Source: KBS50 sp042666615 (GTDB lineage Bacteria > Actinomycetota > Actinomycetes > Mycobacteriales > Micromonosporaceae). Taken from it: a stretch of 64,000 nucleotides of DNA. Below, piece after piece: positions 42,647-50,944 of the stretch (position 1 is its first letter; every line of letters starts with the position of its first letter). A program made the position numbers and the translations under genes. Under the pieces are notes generated by a model. The model saw nothing but the letters and a program-made list of their open reading frames with translations, searched no databases and had not been told where the DNA came from. Location of the stretch: NCBI RefSeq assembly GCF_042666615.1, contig NZ_JBHTDD010000001.1, positions 1 through 64,000 on the forward strand, given 5' to 3'.

Positions 42647-43747
42647 TCAGACGAGTCCGTCCTCGCCCCGGTCGCGCAGGTCTTCGACCAACTTCTTCAC
42701 ATCCTGGGCCCGGTCCCGGGGGCAGACCAGCACCGCGTCCGCCGTGTCCACCACGATGAGGTCGTGCACACCGAGGGCGGCGACGAGCCGGCCGGACTGT
42801 GGGACCACGATCAGACCGCTACTGTCACGCAGCAGGACCCCTGGCTTCTCCTCCGCCGTCTCGGCGCCGAGCACCACGTTGCGATCCTCGTCGGCGGGCA
42901 GTACGTCGGCGAGCGTGTGGAAGTCACCCACGTCGGTCCAGCCGAAGTCGCCCCGCACGGTCGCCACCCGACCGGCCGCGGCGGCCCCCTCCATCACCGC
43001 GTAGTCCACCGAGATCTTGGGAAGCGTCGGCCACACCGCACCCAGCACCTCGTCCTGTGCCGGCGTACCCCACGCCCGCGCGATGGCCACGATGCCGGCG
43101 TGCAGCGCTGGCTGCTGCCGGGCCAGTTCGGCCAGGAAGACGTCCACCCGCCAGACGAACATGCTGGCGTTCCACAGATGCCGCCCGGACCGCAGGTACC
43201 CCTCGGCGACGTCGGCGGCCGGCTTCTCCCGGAACTCCGCCACCTGGCGCAGCGGACCGGACCCGATCGTCTCCCCGCACTCCAGATAGCCGTATCCGGT
43301 CTCGGGCCTGGTGGGCTGGATCCCCACCGTCATGAGCAGTCCCTGTTCCGCCCCGGAGATCGCCTCCCGCAGCGCGGCCTCGAACGCACCCGGATCGGTG
43401 ATCAGGTGGTCGGCGGCGAAGGACCCCATCACCGCGTCCGGCTCCCGGGTCGCGATGACCGCCGCGGCCAGCGCGATCGCCGCGCACGAGTCCCGCTGGG
43501 AGGGCTCGACCAGGATGTTCTCCTCGGGCACCCCGGCGAGTTGGCGGGCCACCGCGGCCGCGTGCGCCACCCCGGTGACCACTAGGGTGCGGTCCGGCGT
43601 GGCCAGCGGCGCGAGGCGCTGCACGGTGGCCTGCAACAGCGAGGCAGCCGTGCCGGTCAGCGGGTGGAGGAACTTGGGGTGGCCGGCCCGGGACAGCGGC
43701 CAGAGCCGGGTTCCGCTGCCCCCCGCGGGGATGACTGCATAGAACAT
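42647..43747 (-). CDS. Mannose-1-phosphate guanylyltransferase (GDP-mannose pyrophosphorylase)
   Basis: The 366-residue enzyme makes GDP-mannose from mannose-1-phosphate and GTP. The nucleotidyltransferase signature is VIPAGGSGTRLWPLSRAGHPKF, with FAADHLI and FREKPAADVAEGYL, GRHLWNASMFVW, and KISVDYAVMEGA with the catalytic-metal region GWTDVGDF. It matches the single-domain short form, equivalent to Rv3264c (also named ManB in older mycobacterial annotation). The ATG at 43747 is chosen because family members begin at FYAVIPAGG; a GTG two codons upstream is possible and neither has a strong Shine-Dalgarno. It follows the glycosyltransferase on the same strand, 54 bp after it. Confidence 0.94.
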   Translation of the reverse strand: MFYAVIPAGGSGTRLWPLSRAGHPKFLHPLTGTAASLLQATVQRLAPLATPDRTLVVTGVAHAAAVARQLAGVPEENILVEPSQRDSCAAIALAAAVIATREPDAVMGSFAADHLITDPGAFEAALREAISGAEQGLLMTVGIQPTRPETGYGYLECGETIGSGPLRQVAEFREKPAADVAEGYLRSGRHLWNASMFVWRVDVFLAELARQQPALHAGIVAIARAWGTPAQDEVLGAVWPTLPKISVDYAVMEGAAAAGRVATVRGDFGWTDVGDFHTLADVLPADEDRNVVLGAETAEEKPGVLLRDSSGLIVVPQSGRLVAALGVHDLIVVDTADAVLVCPRDRAQDVKKLVEDLRDRGEDGLV

Positions 43748-43801
43748 TCGCACATCATGCCGGACGGGGGCACGCCGCCACGGTACGACGGCCCCACCCG
43801 G

Positions 43802-44947
43802 TCAGCCGCGGGCCCGGCTCCACGCGGAAATGTGCACGTCGGCGCTGGACTCCCAGGTGAACTCCTTGGCCCGGTCGAACCCGGCCTTGGCCAGGGTCAA
43901 CCGCCGGGACTCGTCATCCAGCAGCGCGGCCAGGTCGGCCCCGATCTGCTCGGGATTCTCACTGGTGTACGCGACCGCGTCCCCGCCCACCTCGGGCAGC
44001 GACAGCCGCGGCGTGGTCAGCACCGGTGCCGCGCACGCCATCGCCTCCAGGATCGGCAGACCGAAGCCCTCGCCGTACGACGGATAGGCCGCGACCAGGG
44101 CACCGCCCAGGAACCCTGGCAGATCGGCGTAACGCAGGTAGCCCGGCCGCAGCAGTCGCAGGTGCGCCGGCACGTCGGCGACCGCCCGGTCGATCTCGTC
44201 GTCGTGCCCCTGACCGCCGGCCACCACGAGGGCCGGCGGGTCCTCCCGGTCGGCGACCGCGATCACCCAGCCACGGATCAGGTTCGGCACGTTCTTGCGC
44301 GGCTCCTTGGCGCCGAGGAACGCCACATAGCTGCTGCCGCCGAGGCCGAGCCGGGCCCGGACCCGGGCCTTCTCCTCCTCCGTCGGGGCGTGGAAGGCCG
44401 CGTGATCCACTCCGTGGTACGCCACGTCGATCCGGGTCGGATCGGCGTCCAGCAGCCGGATCAACTCGTCCCGGGTGGCCTTGCTCGGGACGATCACCCG
44501 GTCCGCCCGCCGCAACGAGGTCTTGATGGCGCTGCGGAAGAACGTACGGCGGGATTTGTCGTAGTGCTCGGGCTCCGTGAAGAAGGTCGCGTCGTGCACG
44601 GTGACCGTCACCGGACAACCCGCCCGCAGCGGGCAGGTGTAGAACGGCGAGTGCAACACGTCAGCCCCCACCTGCTGCGCCAGCAGCGGCAGGCCGGTCT
44701 GTTCCCACGCCAGCCGGGCCGGTCGGTGCGCCACCGCGGCCGGCGCCGCGATCACCTCGGCGTGCGGCAACATCCGGGCGTACCGCTCGGCGTCGGTGCG
44801 CAGGCCCACCACCACCAGGTCGACAGCCATCCGGGCCGGGCCTTCGAGGGCGCCCAACAGGCCGTCGACGTATCTGCCCACACCGCCCCGATCAGCGGGG
44901 ACACTCGTGGCGTCGATGAGCACGCGGGGCGGACGACCGGCGGTCAC
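43802..44947 (-). CDS. GT4-type glycosyltransferase
   Basis: The 381-residue cytoplasmic-face glycosyltransferase has the GT-B layout: N-terminal LIDATSVPADRGGVGRYVDGLL, DVLHSPFYTCPL, DRVIVPSKATRDEL, RIDVAYHGVDHAAF, and the C-terminal nucleotide-sugar site AAYPSYGEGFGLPILEAMACAAPVLT (EX7E type). A GDP-mannose donor is likely because the enzyme sits directly upstream of GDP-mannose pyrophosphorylase, but the sequence does not fix the sugar. In M. tuberculosis the neighbouring wbbL is a rhamnosyltransferase of a different family, so I give no symbol. GTG at 44947 with GAGGAG 8 nt upstream. It is divergent from the TIGR03089 gene. Confidence 0.9.
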   Translation of the reverse strand: MTAGRPPRVLIDATSVPADRGGVGRYVDGLLGALEGPARMAVDLVVVGLRTDAERYARMLPHAEVIAAPAAVAHRPARLAWEQTGLPLLAQQVGADVLHSPFYTCPLRAGCPVTVTVHDATFFTEPEHYDKSRRTFFRSAIKTSLRRADRVIVPSKATRDELIRLLDADPTRIDVAYHGVDHAAFHAPTEEEKARVRARLGLGGSSYVAFLGAKEPRKNVPNLIRGWVIAVADREDPPALVVAGGQGHDDEIDRAVADVPAHLRLLRPGYLRYADLPGFLGGALVAAYPSYGEGFGLPILEAMACAAPVLTTPRLSLPEVGGDAVAYTSENPEQIGADLAALLDDESRRLTLAKAGFDRAKEFTWESSADVHISAWSRARG

Positions 44948-45199
44948 GGGGCGACTCCTCAACTCACAGGCACAGCGGTTCCGGGCGGTCACGGCACACC
45001 GACGACGGATCGTCGACTGTGCGCAACGACACTCTGCGCAAAGCCTACGCCGGGTCCCCACACCGCCGACGACCGCGACCCGACACGTAACTGTCCTGCA
45101 CCCGACCCGCCACCGGCCGTGTTCCTGAGCGCGGCGTGGCGCGGCCTGGCGTGGGTCGCCGGGCGAGTCGCGCCGGCCCGGCCGGTATCGTCGCCGTCG

Positions 45200-45892
45200 A
45201 TGACCGACAACCTCGCCCGACGCTTCGCCGCAGCCGTCGCCACCGATCCCGCCCAGCCGTTGCTGACCTGGTACGACGATGCCACCGGCGAGCGGACCGA
45301 GCTGTCCGGCGCGACCCTCGCGAACTGGGTGGCGAAGACCGCCAACCTGCTTGTCGACGAGGTCGGGCTGGCCACCGACGACCCGGTCGGCGTGCTGCTC
45401 CCGCCGCACTGGCAGACCGCCGCCGTGCTGCTCGGCTGCTGGTCGGCCGGGGCAGCCGTGCGCACCGGCACACCGGAACCGGTCGAGGCCCTGTTCGTCG
45501 CCGCCGACCGGGTGCCCGAGGCGGCCGACTGGCCGGCCGGCGAGCGGTTCGCGCTCGCCCTCGCTCCGCTCGCCGCCCCGCTGCGGGTGGTGCCCGACGG
45601 CTTCGTCGACTACGTGGTGCAGGTCCGTGGCCACGGCGACCACTTCACCCCGTACCCGGACGGGGGCGCGCAGAGCGCGGAGCTGGCTCCCGCCGCGGCC
45701 CGGCGCGCCGCGGAGTTGGGGATCTCCGCTGGCGACCGGGTGCTTGTCGACACCGACCGGCGCCCCGACCCGCTGGACTGGCTGCTCGCCCCGCTGGCCG
45801 TGGGCGCCAGCCTGGTGCTGTGCGCGCACACCGACCCGGTCCGCTGGGCGCAGCGGCGGGCCGTGGAGAAGGTCACCGCGGAGATCGGCTGA
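45200..45892 (+). CDS. TIGR03089 family protein (truncated AMP-ligase-like)
   Basis: The 230-residue protein resembles the N-terminal part of an acyl-CoA/AMP ligase: LTWYDDATGERTELSGATLANWVAKTANLL and the helix after DPVGVLLPPHWQTAAVLLGCW. It lacks the A3 loop and catalytic lysine, as is typical of the actinobacterial TIGR03089 family. It is therefore probably not an adenylating enzyme; the function is unknown. The ATG at 45200 lies 20-30 bases after a GC-rich stretch and no clear Shine-Dalgarno is visible. It is convergent with the membrane-protein gene at 45906, with only 13 nt between the stops. Confidence 0.85.
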   Translation: MTDNLARRFAAAVATDPAQPLLTWYDDATGERTELSGATLANWVAKTANLLVDEVGLATDDPVGVLLPPHWQTAAVLLGCWSAGAAVRTGTPEPVEALFVAADRVPEAADWPAGERFALALAPLAAPLRVVPDGFVDYVVQVRGHGDHFTPYPDGGAQSAELAPAAARRAAELGISAGDRVLVDTDRRPDPLDWLLAPLAVGASLVLCAHTDPVRWAQRRAVEKVTAEIG

Positions 45893-45905
45893 TCCCGGCC
45901 GGCCG

Positions 45906-46454
45906 TTACGACCGACCACGCCGGCGGTGGTACGCCCCGACGAGGACCAGCAACAGCGGGCCCCAGAGCAGGTTCGGCAGGTAGCACGCGACGAGCAATG
46001 CCTGCCACCACCCGCTTGTGAAATCGAACTCGTTGCGGCTCGGCACGAACAGGTTGACCGTGGCGAACGTCCACATGACGGTCAGCAGGACCGCGCCGAC
46101 GGTCCCGGGCACGATCGCGGCGAGCGGTGGCACCCGGCGACCGCCGATCAGTGGCATCCAGCTCGGCACGACCTCGCCCCACGGCCGGACCAGGCCCAGC
46201 GACAGCAGGGCAAGCGCCTCGGTGACCAGCGACAGCCCGAGGATGTAGGCCGCCTCGCCGCCGTGCACGCTGACCGGCGTCCCGTCGACGGAGGCGCCCA
46301 GCGAGAAACCGGCCACCAGGGCGATCCGCCAGAGCGCCGACGGGAGCACGAGTAGCGGGATCAGGTGGGCGACCCGGACCGACCAGCGCGGCGGCCGCCG
46401 CTCCTGGTGGCTGGAGATGTTCCAGGCAGGCTCGACACAGGTGGCGGCGTTCAT
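45906..46454 (-). CDS. Small polytopic membrane protein, unknown family
   Basis: The 182-residue product has an N-terminal polar stretch (35 residues) and four or so hydrophobic segments (LIPLLVLPSALWRIALVAGF, AYILGLSLVTEALALLSLGL, IVPGTVGAVLLTVMWTFATV, WWQALLVACYLPNLLWGPLLLVLVG), ending in a basic tail (YHRRRGRS). No conserved catalytic motif. ATG at 46454; the upstream frame is Arg/Pro-rich and unlikely to be coding. It is co-oriented with the acetoacetyl-CoA ligase gene, 115 bp downstream of it. Function unknown. Confidence 0.72.
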   Translation of the reverse strand: MNAATCVEPAWNISSHQERRPPRWSVRVAHLIPLLVLPSALWRIALVAGFSLGASVDGTPVSVHGGEAAYILGLSLVTEALALLSLGLVRPWGEVVPSWMPLIGGRRVPPLAAIVPGTVGAVLLTVMWTFATVNLFVPSRNEFDFTSGWWQALLVACYLPNLLWGPLLLVLVGAYHRRRGRS

Positions 46455-46569
46455 TTCCACTATGGTGCCGGCCACCGGTCGGCCCGCCCTCCCGCGACGT
46501 CGTGAGCCGGCTCCCCCGGACGGGGGATGGTCTGGACGTGGCGGCCGATACCCGAGGCCGGGCCGGGGA

Positions 46570-48567
46570 TCAACCCGTGGCGCGGTCCCGGGCCAACCGC
46601 TCGAAGGCGACAAGCGACTCCGGATTGGCCAGCGCACCGGTCGCCGCCGCCGAATCCACCGGCGTACCGGTCAGGATCTTCTTGACCGGCACCTCCAGCT
46701 TCTTGGCCGACAGCGTCCGGGGCACCGCGCGCACCTGATGGATCTCATCGGGCACGTGCCGGGGCGACAGCGCGGTACGCAGCTCGCGCACGATCTTCGT
46801 GCGCAGCGCGTCGTCCATCTCCAGCCCGTCGGCGAGGACCACGAACAGCAGCAGCTCGCCCGCGCCGCCCTCGGCGTCCTCCAAGTGCACCACCACCGAG
46901 TCCACCACCTCGTCGAGCCCCTCGACCACGGAGTAGAACTCGGCGGTGCCGAGCCGTACACCGCCCCGGTTGAGGGTCGCGTCGGACCGACCGGTGATCA
47001 CGCACCCGCCCCGGGAGTTGATGGTGATCCAGTCGCCGTGCCGCCACACACCCGGGTAGAGGTCGAAGTACGCCTCCCGGTAGCGGACGCCGTCCGGGTC
47101 GTTCCAGAAGCCGACCGGCATGCTGGGCATCGGAGCGGTGATCACCAACTCACCGAGCTGGTCGATGACGGGAGTGCCGTCCGCCGAGCGCGCCTCCACC
47201 CGCGCCCCGAGGCAGCGGCACGCTATCTCACCGGCACGCACCGGCAGCAACGGCACTCCGCCGACAAAGCCGGTGCAGACGTCCGTGCCCCCGGACAGCG
47301 ACTGCAGTTGGAGGGTGTCGCACACCGCCTCGTACACCCAGGTGAAGCCCTCGGCGGGCAGCGGTGCTCCGGTGGAACCCAACCCGCGCAGCGCGGACAG
47401 GTCGGCCAGGTCCCGCGGCCGCAGCCCGGCCTTGCGACAGGCCAGCAGGAACGGCGCCGAGGTGCCGAAGTAGGTGACGCCGGACTCGGCGGCCAGCCGC
47501 CACAGCCCGCCCAGGTCGGGCTCGGCCGGCCGGCCGGGCTCCGCCCGGACCGCCGGGTTGCCGTCGAACAGCACGATCGCGGCGCCGACCGCTGGACCGG
47601 AGGCCAGGAAGTTCCACATCATCCACCCGGTGGTGGAGAACCAGAAGAACCGGTCGCCCGGGCCCAGGTCGTGGTGCAGCGCCAGCATCTTCAGGTGTTC
47701 CAGCAGGATGCCGCCGTGACCGTGCACGATCGGCTTGGGCAGCCCGGTGGTACCCGAGGAGTAGAGCACGTACAGCGGGTGGTCGAACGGCACCGGCGCG
47801 AACGCCAGCGGCTCGTCCGTCGGGGCCGCCAGCTCCGACCAGGGCAACGCGCCGTCGTCCGGGGTGGCCTCCGGGTCGAGGTAGCCGAGCAGCACGGTGT
47901 GCCGGACCGACGGCAGCGCCGCCCGGATCGCGGCCACCTCGGCCCGCCGATCCACCGGCTTGTCGCCGTACCGGTATCCGTCGACCGCCACCAGCACCGC
48001 CGGCTCGATCTGCCGCCACCGGTCGGTGACGCTGCGGGTGCCGAACTCCGGCGCGCAGGACGAGAAGATCGCGCCGAGGCTCGCCGTCGCGAGCATCAGC
48101 ACGTACGTCTCGGGGATGTTCGGCGCGTACGCGGCCACCCGGTCGCCCGGGCCCACGCCGAGCCGGCGCAGCCCGGCCCGGACCCGCCCGACGTCCTCGC
48201 GCAGCAGCGCGGCCGTCCGGGTGACCGGCGGACGGCTCTGGCTGTACGCGATGACGGCCGGCTCGTCGTCGCCGATCCCCGGCATCCGCAGCACGTGCTC
48301 GGCGTAGTTGAGCGTCGCCCCGGGGAACCAGCGGACGCCCGGCATGTGGTCGCCCACCAGGACCCGCTCCGCCGGGGTGTGCGCGATGACGTCGAAGTAG
48401 TCCCAGATCGACTGCCAGAACGCCGGCACGTGGCTCACGGACCACTGGTAGAGGTCGTCGTACGAGGCGAAGTCCAGTCCGCGCTCGGTGCGCAGCCAGC
48501 GCAGGTAGTGACCGATCCGGGACCGTTCGACGACGTCGTCCGGCGGCGCCCAGAGCACCTCGTCCAC
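46570..48567 (-). CDS. Acetoacetate-CoA ligase
   Basis: The 665-residue AMP-forming ligase activates acetoacetate to acetoacetyl-CoA. The family N-terminus has ERSRIGHYLRWLRTERGLDF, the ACS-type phosphate loop is VLYSSGTTGLPKPIVHGHGG, and GSTGAPLPAEG, WRHGDWI and ITGRSDATLNRGGVRLGTAE follow. The catalytic Lys is in LSAKKLEVPVKK. Length and GFWNDPDGVRYREAYF fit AacS rather than acetyl-CoA synthetase. GTG at 48567 with GGGGAGGGGTGG upstream. Neighbours include a thioesterase and an acyl-CoA dehydrogenase, so the region serves lipid or ketone-body metabolism. Confidence 0.94.
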   Translation of the reverse strand: MDEVLWAPPDDVVERSRIGHYLRWLRTERGLDFASYDDLYQWSVSHVPAFWQSIWDYFDVIAHTPAERVLVGDHMPGVRWFPGATLNYAEHVLRMPGIGDDEPAVIAYSQSRPPVTRTAALLREDVGRVRAGLRRLGVGPGDRVAAYAPNIPETYVLMLATASLGAIFSSCAPEFGTRSVTDRWRQIEPAVLVAVDGYRYGDKPVDRRAEVAAIRAALPSVRHTVLLGYLDPEATPDDGALPWSELAAPTDEPLAFAPVPFDHPLYVLYSSGTTGLPKPIVHGHGGILLEHLKMLALHHDLGPGDRFFWFSTTGWMMWNFLASGPAVGAAIVLFDGNPAVRAEPGRPAEPDLGGLWRLAAESGVTYFGTSAPFLLACRKAGLRPRDLADLSALRGLGSTGAPLPAEGFTWVYEAVCDTLQLQSLSGGTDVCTGFVGGVPLLPVRAGEIACRCLGARVEARSADGTPVIDQLGELVITAPMPSMPVGFWNDPDGVRYREAYFDLYPGVWRHGDWITINSRGGCVITGRSDATLNRGGVRLGTAEFYSVVEGLDEVVDSVVVHLEDAEGGAGELLLFVVLADGLEMDDALRTKIVRELRTALSPRHVPDEIHQVRAVPRTLSAKKLEVPVKKILTGTPVDSAAATGALANPESLVAFERLARDRATG

Positions 48568-48721
48568 TGTTCCACCCCTCCCCGACCAGCACGGCGCTGT
48601 GCCGGCCCACCGCCATCTTGCCGTACCCGGGTGGCCATTCTGCGCAGCCGTCCCGGCGTCGCGACGCGTGGCCGCCCCACATGCCCGGGCCGCGTCCGGT
48701 GTGCGCGGCCGACGGGTGTGC

Positions 48722-49228
48722 TCAACCGACCTCACGGTGTCGCTGGATCGCCTGCCGCCGGGCCAGCCGGTGTGCCCGGCGGATCTCGGCCTCCCGGAAC
48801 CGCCGGTGGTCCGCCGCGGTCTCGGGCAGCACGGGACGCACCTCACGCGGCCCGCCGGCCACGTCCACGCCCACGAAGACGAGGTACGCGGTGGCCACCG
48901 GTACCGGTTCGTCCTCGGCCGTGTCCCAACGCTCGGCGACCACCCGCACCCCCACCTCCATGGAGGTACGACCGGTCCAGTTGACCTGTGCGTGCGCGTG
49001 CACCAGGTCGCCGACCCGGACCGGCTCGGAGAAGACGATCTCGTCGATCGCGGCCGTGACAGCGGTGCCGCCGCTGTGCCGGGCGGCGGACGCGCCGGCC
49101 ACGTCGTCGACGAACTTCATAAGCACGCCGCCGTGGACCGTGCCGTAGAGGTTGACGTCCACCGCGGTCATGATCCGGCTCAGCGTGACCCGGGAGTAGG
49201 AGGTCGGCTTGCCACTCGCGTTGCTCAT
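48722..49228 (-). CDS. Acyl-CoA thioesterase (hotdog fold)
   Basis: The 168-residue hotdog thioesterase of the YciA/Acot type has TLSRIMTAVDVNLYGTVHGGVLMKF with the active-site Asp-Asn-Gly-His pattern, then AAIDEIVFSEPVRVGDLVHAHAQVNW. It hydrolyses acyl-CoA esters in the cytoplasm; chain length is not determined. ATG at 49228 without a strong Shine-Dalgarno. It precedes the acetoacetyl-CoA ligase gene on the same strand with a 154-bp gap. The C-terminal 20 residues are Arg-rich. Confidence 0.9.
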   Translation of the reverse strand: MSNASGKPTSYSRVTLSRIMTAVDVNLYGTVHGGVLMKFVDDVAGASAARHSGGTAVTAAIDEIVFSEPVRVGDLVHAHAQVNWTGRTSMEVGVRVVAERWDTAEDEPVPVATAYLVFVGVDVAGGPREVRPVLPETAADHRRFREAEIRRAHRLARRQAIQRHREVG

Positions 49229-49360
49229 GACATTGACGCTACGACGTAACGGACGTGCCGTAGTTGGCGCCATTTGCACAAGAGACGGCCGCAACCACCC
49301 GCGCCGCCGGCCGGCGGACCACCGTGGGGTCGGTCACAACGGAAACGGTACGGTGCGCCG

Positions 49361-50032
49361 ATGCGACATTTCTGGAGCTTCCTCGCCGGCCTGGCGGCGG
49401 CCCCGTTGTCCTGGGTCCTGATCGCCCTCGGTCAGGACGGGTCCGCCTCCACCATCGCCAGGTGGGCTGACGCCGGCACGTACAACGTGGCGAATCTGAT
49501 CGAGCCGGCGGTCTATCTGGCGGTCGCCGGAATAGTGCTCGGTCTGCTGGGGACGCTGCGATTCTCGCCGCTCGGGCCGCTGGTGGCCGGGTTGCTGCTG
49601 GTCGCCCCGTACGTGGGCATGTTCATCAACCCGTTCGGGGTGCGCAACCAGGTGCCGGCGAGTTGGAAGGTTCTCGGTGACCCGCTGCCGCTGCGCCTCC
49701 CGCTGGACAACGGCACCCTGTTCATGATCGGTCTGCTCCTGGTGATGGCGACCTTCAGCGGGCAACGGTGGCGGCGCTGGCCGGAGTCGACGTCCAGCGG
49801 CGAGGCCGCGCTGGTCGGGGTCGACGGTCCGAAGACCCGGTCGGCCGAGGACCAGCCGGCCGAGCGCACCATCGACTGGTCGGTGCTGCGGGAGCCGGAG
49901 AAGGAGCCGGACACGGCTCCACTCAGCCTCGGTTATCCGGATCCGCAGCCGACCGGGGGCGCTGGGCGACGCGACGGTGGGACGCCGTGGTCCGATCCGC
50001 CGTCATCCTGGCGCGACAACGCCACGCGATAG
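49361..50032 (+). CDS. Four-span membrane protein with acidic cytoplasmic tail (copy 1)
   Basis: I do not recognise a named family. The 223-residue chain starts with a hydrophobic segment (FWSFLAGLAAAPLSWVLIAL), followed by LIEPAVYLAVAGIVLGLLGTL, PLGPLVAGLLLVAPYVGMFI and LFMIGLLLVMATFSG. A polar tail of about 80 residues contains AERTIDWSVLREPEKEPDT. Topology and segment spacing match the next gene (start LxxxxLxPLxWVL / LVLAPTVWAL; FSPLGPLVAGL / LSPLGPAFAGL), so they are tandem paralogues. ATG at 49361. Function unknown. Confidence 0.75.
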   Translation: MRHFWSFLAGLAAAPLSWVLIALGQDGSASTIARWADAGTYNVANLIEPAVYLAVAGIVLGLLGTLRFSPLGPLVAGLLLVAPYVGMFINPFGVRNQVPASWKVLGDPLPLRLPLDNGTLFMIGLLLVMATFSGQRWRRWPESTSSGEAALVGVDGPKTRSAEDQPAERTIDWSVLREPEKEPDTAPLSLGYPDPQPTGGAGRRDGGTPWSDPPSSWRDNATR

Positions 50033-50083
50033 AACGGTCGCACAGCGTAAGGTTTCTCTCGCAGGCAGCACGCGGGGGGACCG

Positions 50084-50779
50084 ATGCGGCACGTCAACTC
50101 ATTCATGCTTTCCCTGGTGCTGGCGCCCACGGTGTGGGCGCTCAGCGGGTACGGAATGGTCGCGTACGGCCGGGCGGGCACCCGGCCGGACGGCGATCTC
50201 GCCGCGGACCGGCTGGCCGGACTGGCCGCCCTGCTCGCCGCCGGCCTGATCGTGGCGCTGCTGACCACCACGCGGCTCAGCCCGCTCGGTCCAGCTTTCG
50301 CCGGCCTGACCTACCTCGGAACCGCGGGCTGGGTCGCCGCCCATCCGGCGCTCGCGAACCAGTGGGTACGCGAGCTTGGCGCGCCGTTCGGCGCGGAGCT
50401 GATCCGGCCGGCCGAGGGGTTCGCCGTGCTGATCGGCGTGCCGCTGGTGGCGACGGCGTTCAGCCCCGGGCGCTGGCGACGCGGCACGGCGCCACCGGCG
50501 TGGTACGCCGAACCGGCCCACGTCGCCGCACCGGCGGACATCACGGTAATACCGGACTTACCGCAAACCAGCCCGTTGGCCGTCGACGAGCCGCCGATCT
50601 GGCAGTCGGCCGAGCGGTGGCGACCGCCGCCCGGTTGGCCGGACTCGGTGGCGGCGGCACCGATGAGCCCGGCGGTCGGGGGTCTGCCGCCGAGGGCGCT
50701 GCCAGCGGGCGACGCGGACACCGCCGACCTCACCGCCGACCTGCTACCGCTCCGGTCGGCACATCCGCCGGCACCCTGA
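50084..50779 (+). CDS. Four-span membrane protein with Pro-rich tail (copy 2)
   Basis: This 231-residue paralogue of the preceding gene, 51 bp downstream, has hydrophobic segments FMLSLVLAPTVWALSGYGMV, LAGLAALLAAGLIVALLT, FAGLTYLGTAGWVAAH and FAVLIGVPLVATAF. A Pro/Ala-rich cytoplasmic tail of about 90 residues contains DITVIPDLPQTSPL, reminiscent of the DQTVIMP and TQVIP motifs in two other membrane proteins of this window. ATG at 50084 with GGGGGGACC directly upstream. Function unknown. Confidence 0.75.
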   Translation: MRHVNSFMLSLVLAPTVWALSGYGMVAYGRAGTRPDGDLAADRLAGLAALLAAGLIVALLTTTRLSPLGPAFAGLTYLGTAGWVAAHPALANQWVRELGAPFGAELIRPAEGFAVLIGVPLVATAFSPGRWRRGTAPPAWYAEPAHVAAPADITVIPDLPQTSPLAVDEPPIWQSAERWRPPPGWPDSVAAAPMSPAVGGLPPRALPAGDADTADLTADLLPLRSAHPPAP

Positions 50780-50944
50780 CCCGCTGCCGCTCCGGCCGGC
50801 ACATCACTCACTGCCCCGGCGCCCTGGCCCGACCCCGGCGGCGGGCTACAGCAGCGCAAAGGGAATTCCCACCCACGCGGGGTCCTCGTCCGATACCTCT
50901 ACAACCCGGCCTGCGTGAGCAGCACATCCGCCGGGCGACCAGAG

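Noticed and set aside
50743..50830. Imperfect duplication of about 40 bases at the end of the second small membrane-protein gene
   Set aside because: The similarity (CTACCGCTCCGG versus CTGCCGCTCCGG, then GGCACATC) is short and in GC-rich sequence; it may be chance or minor slippage.
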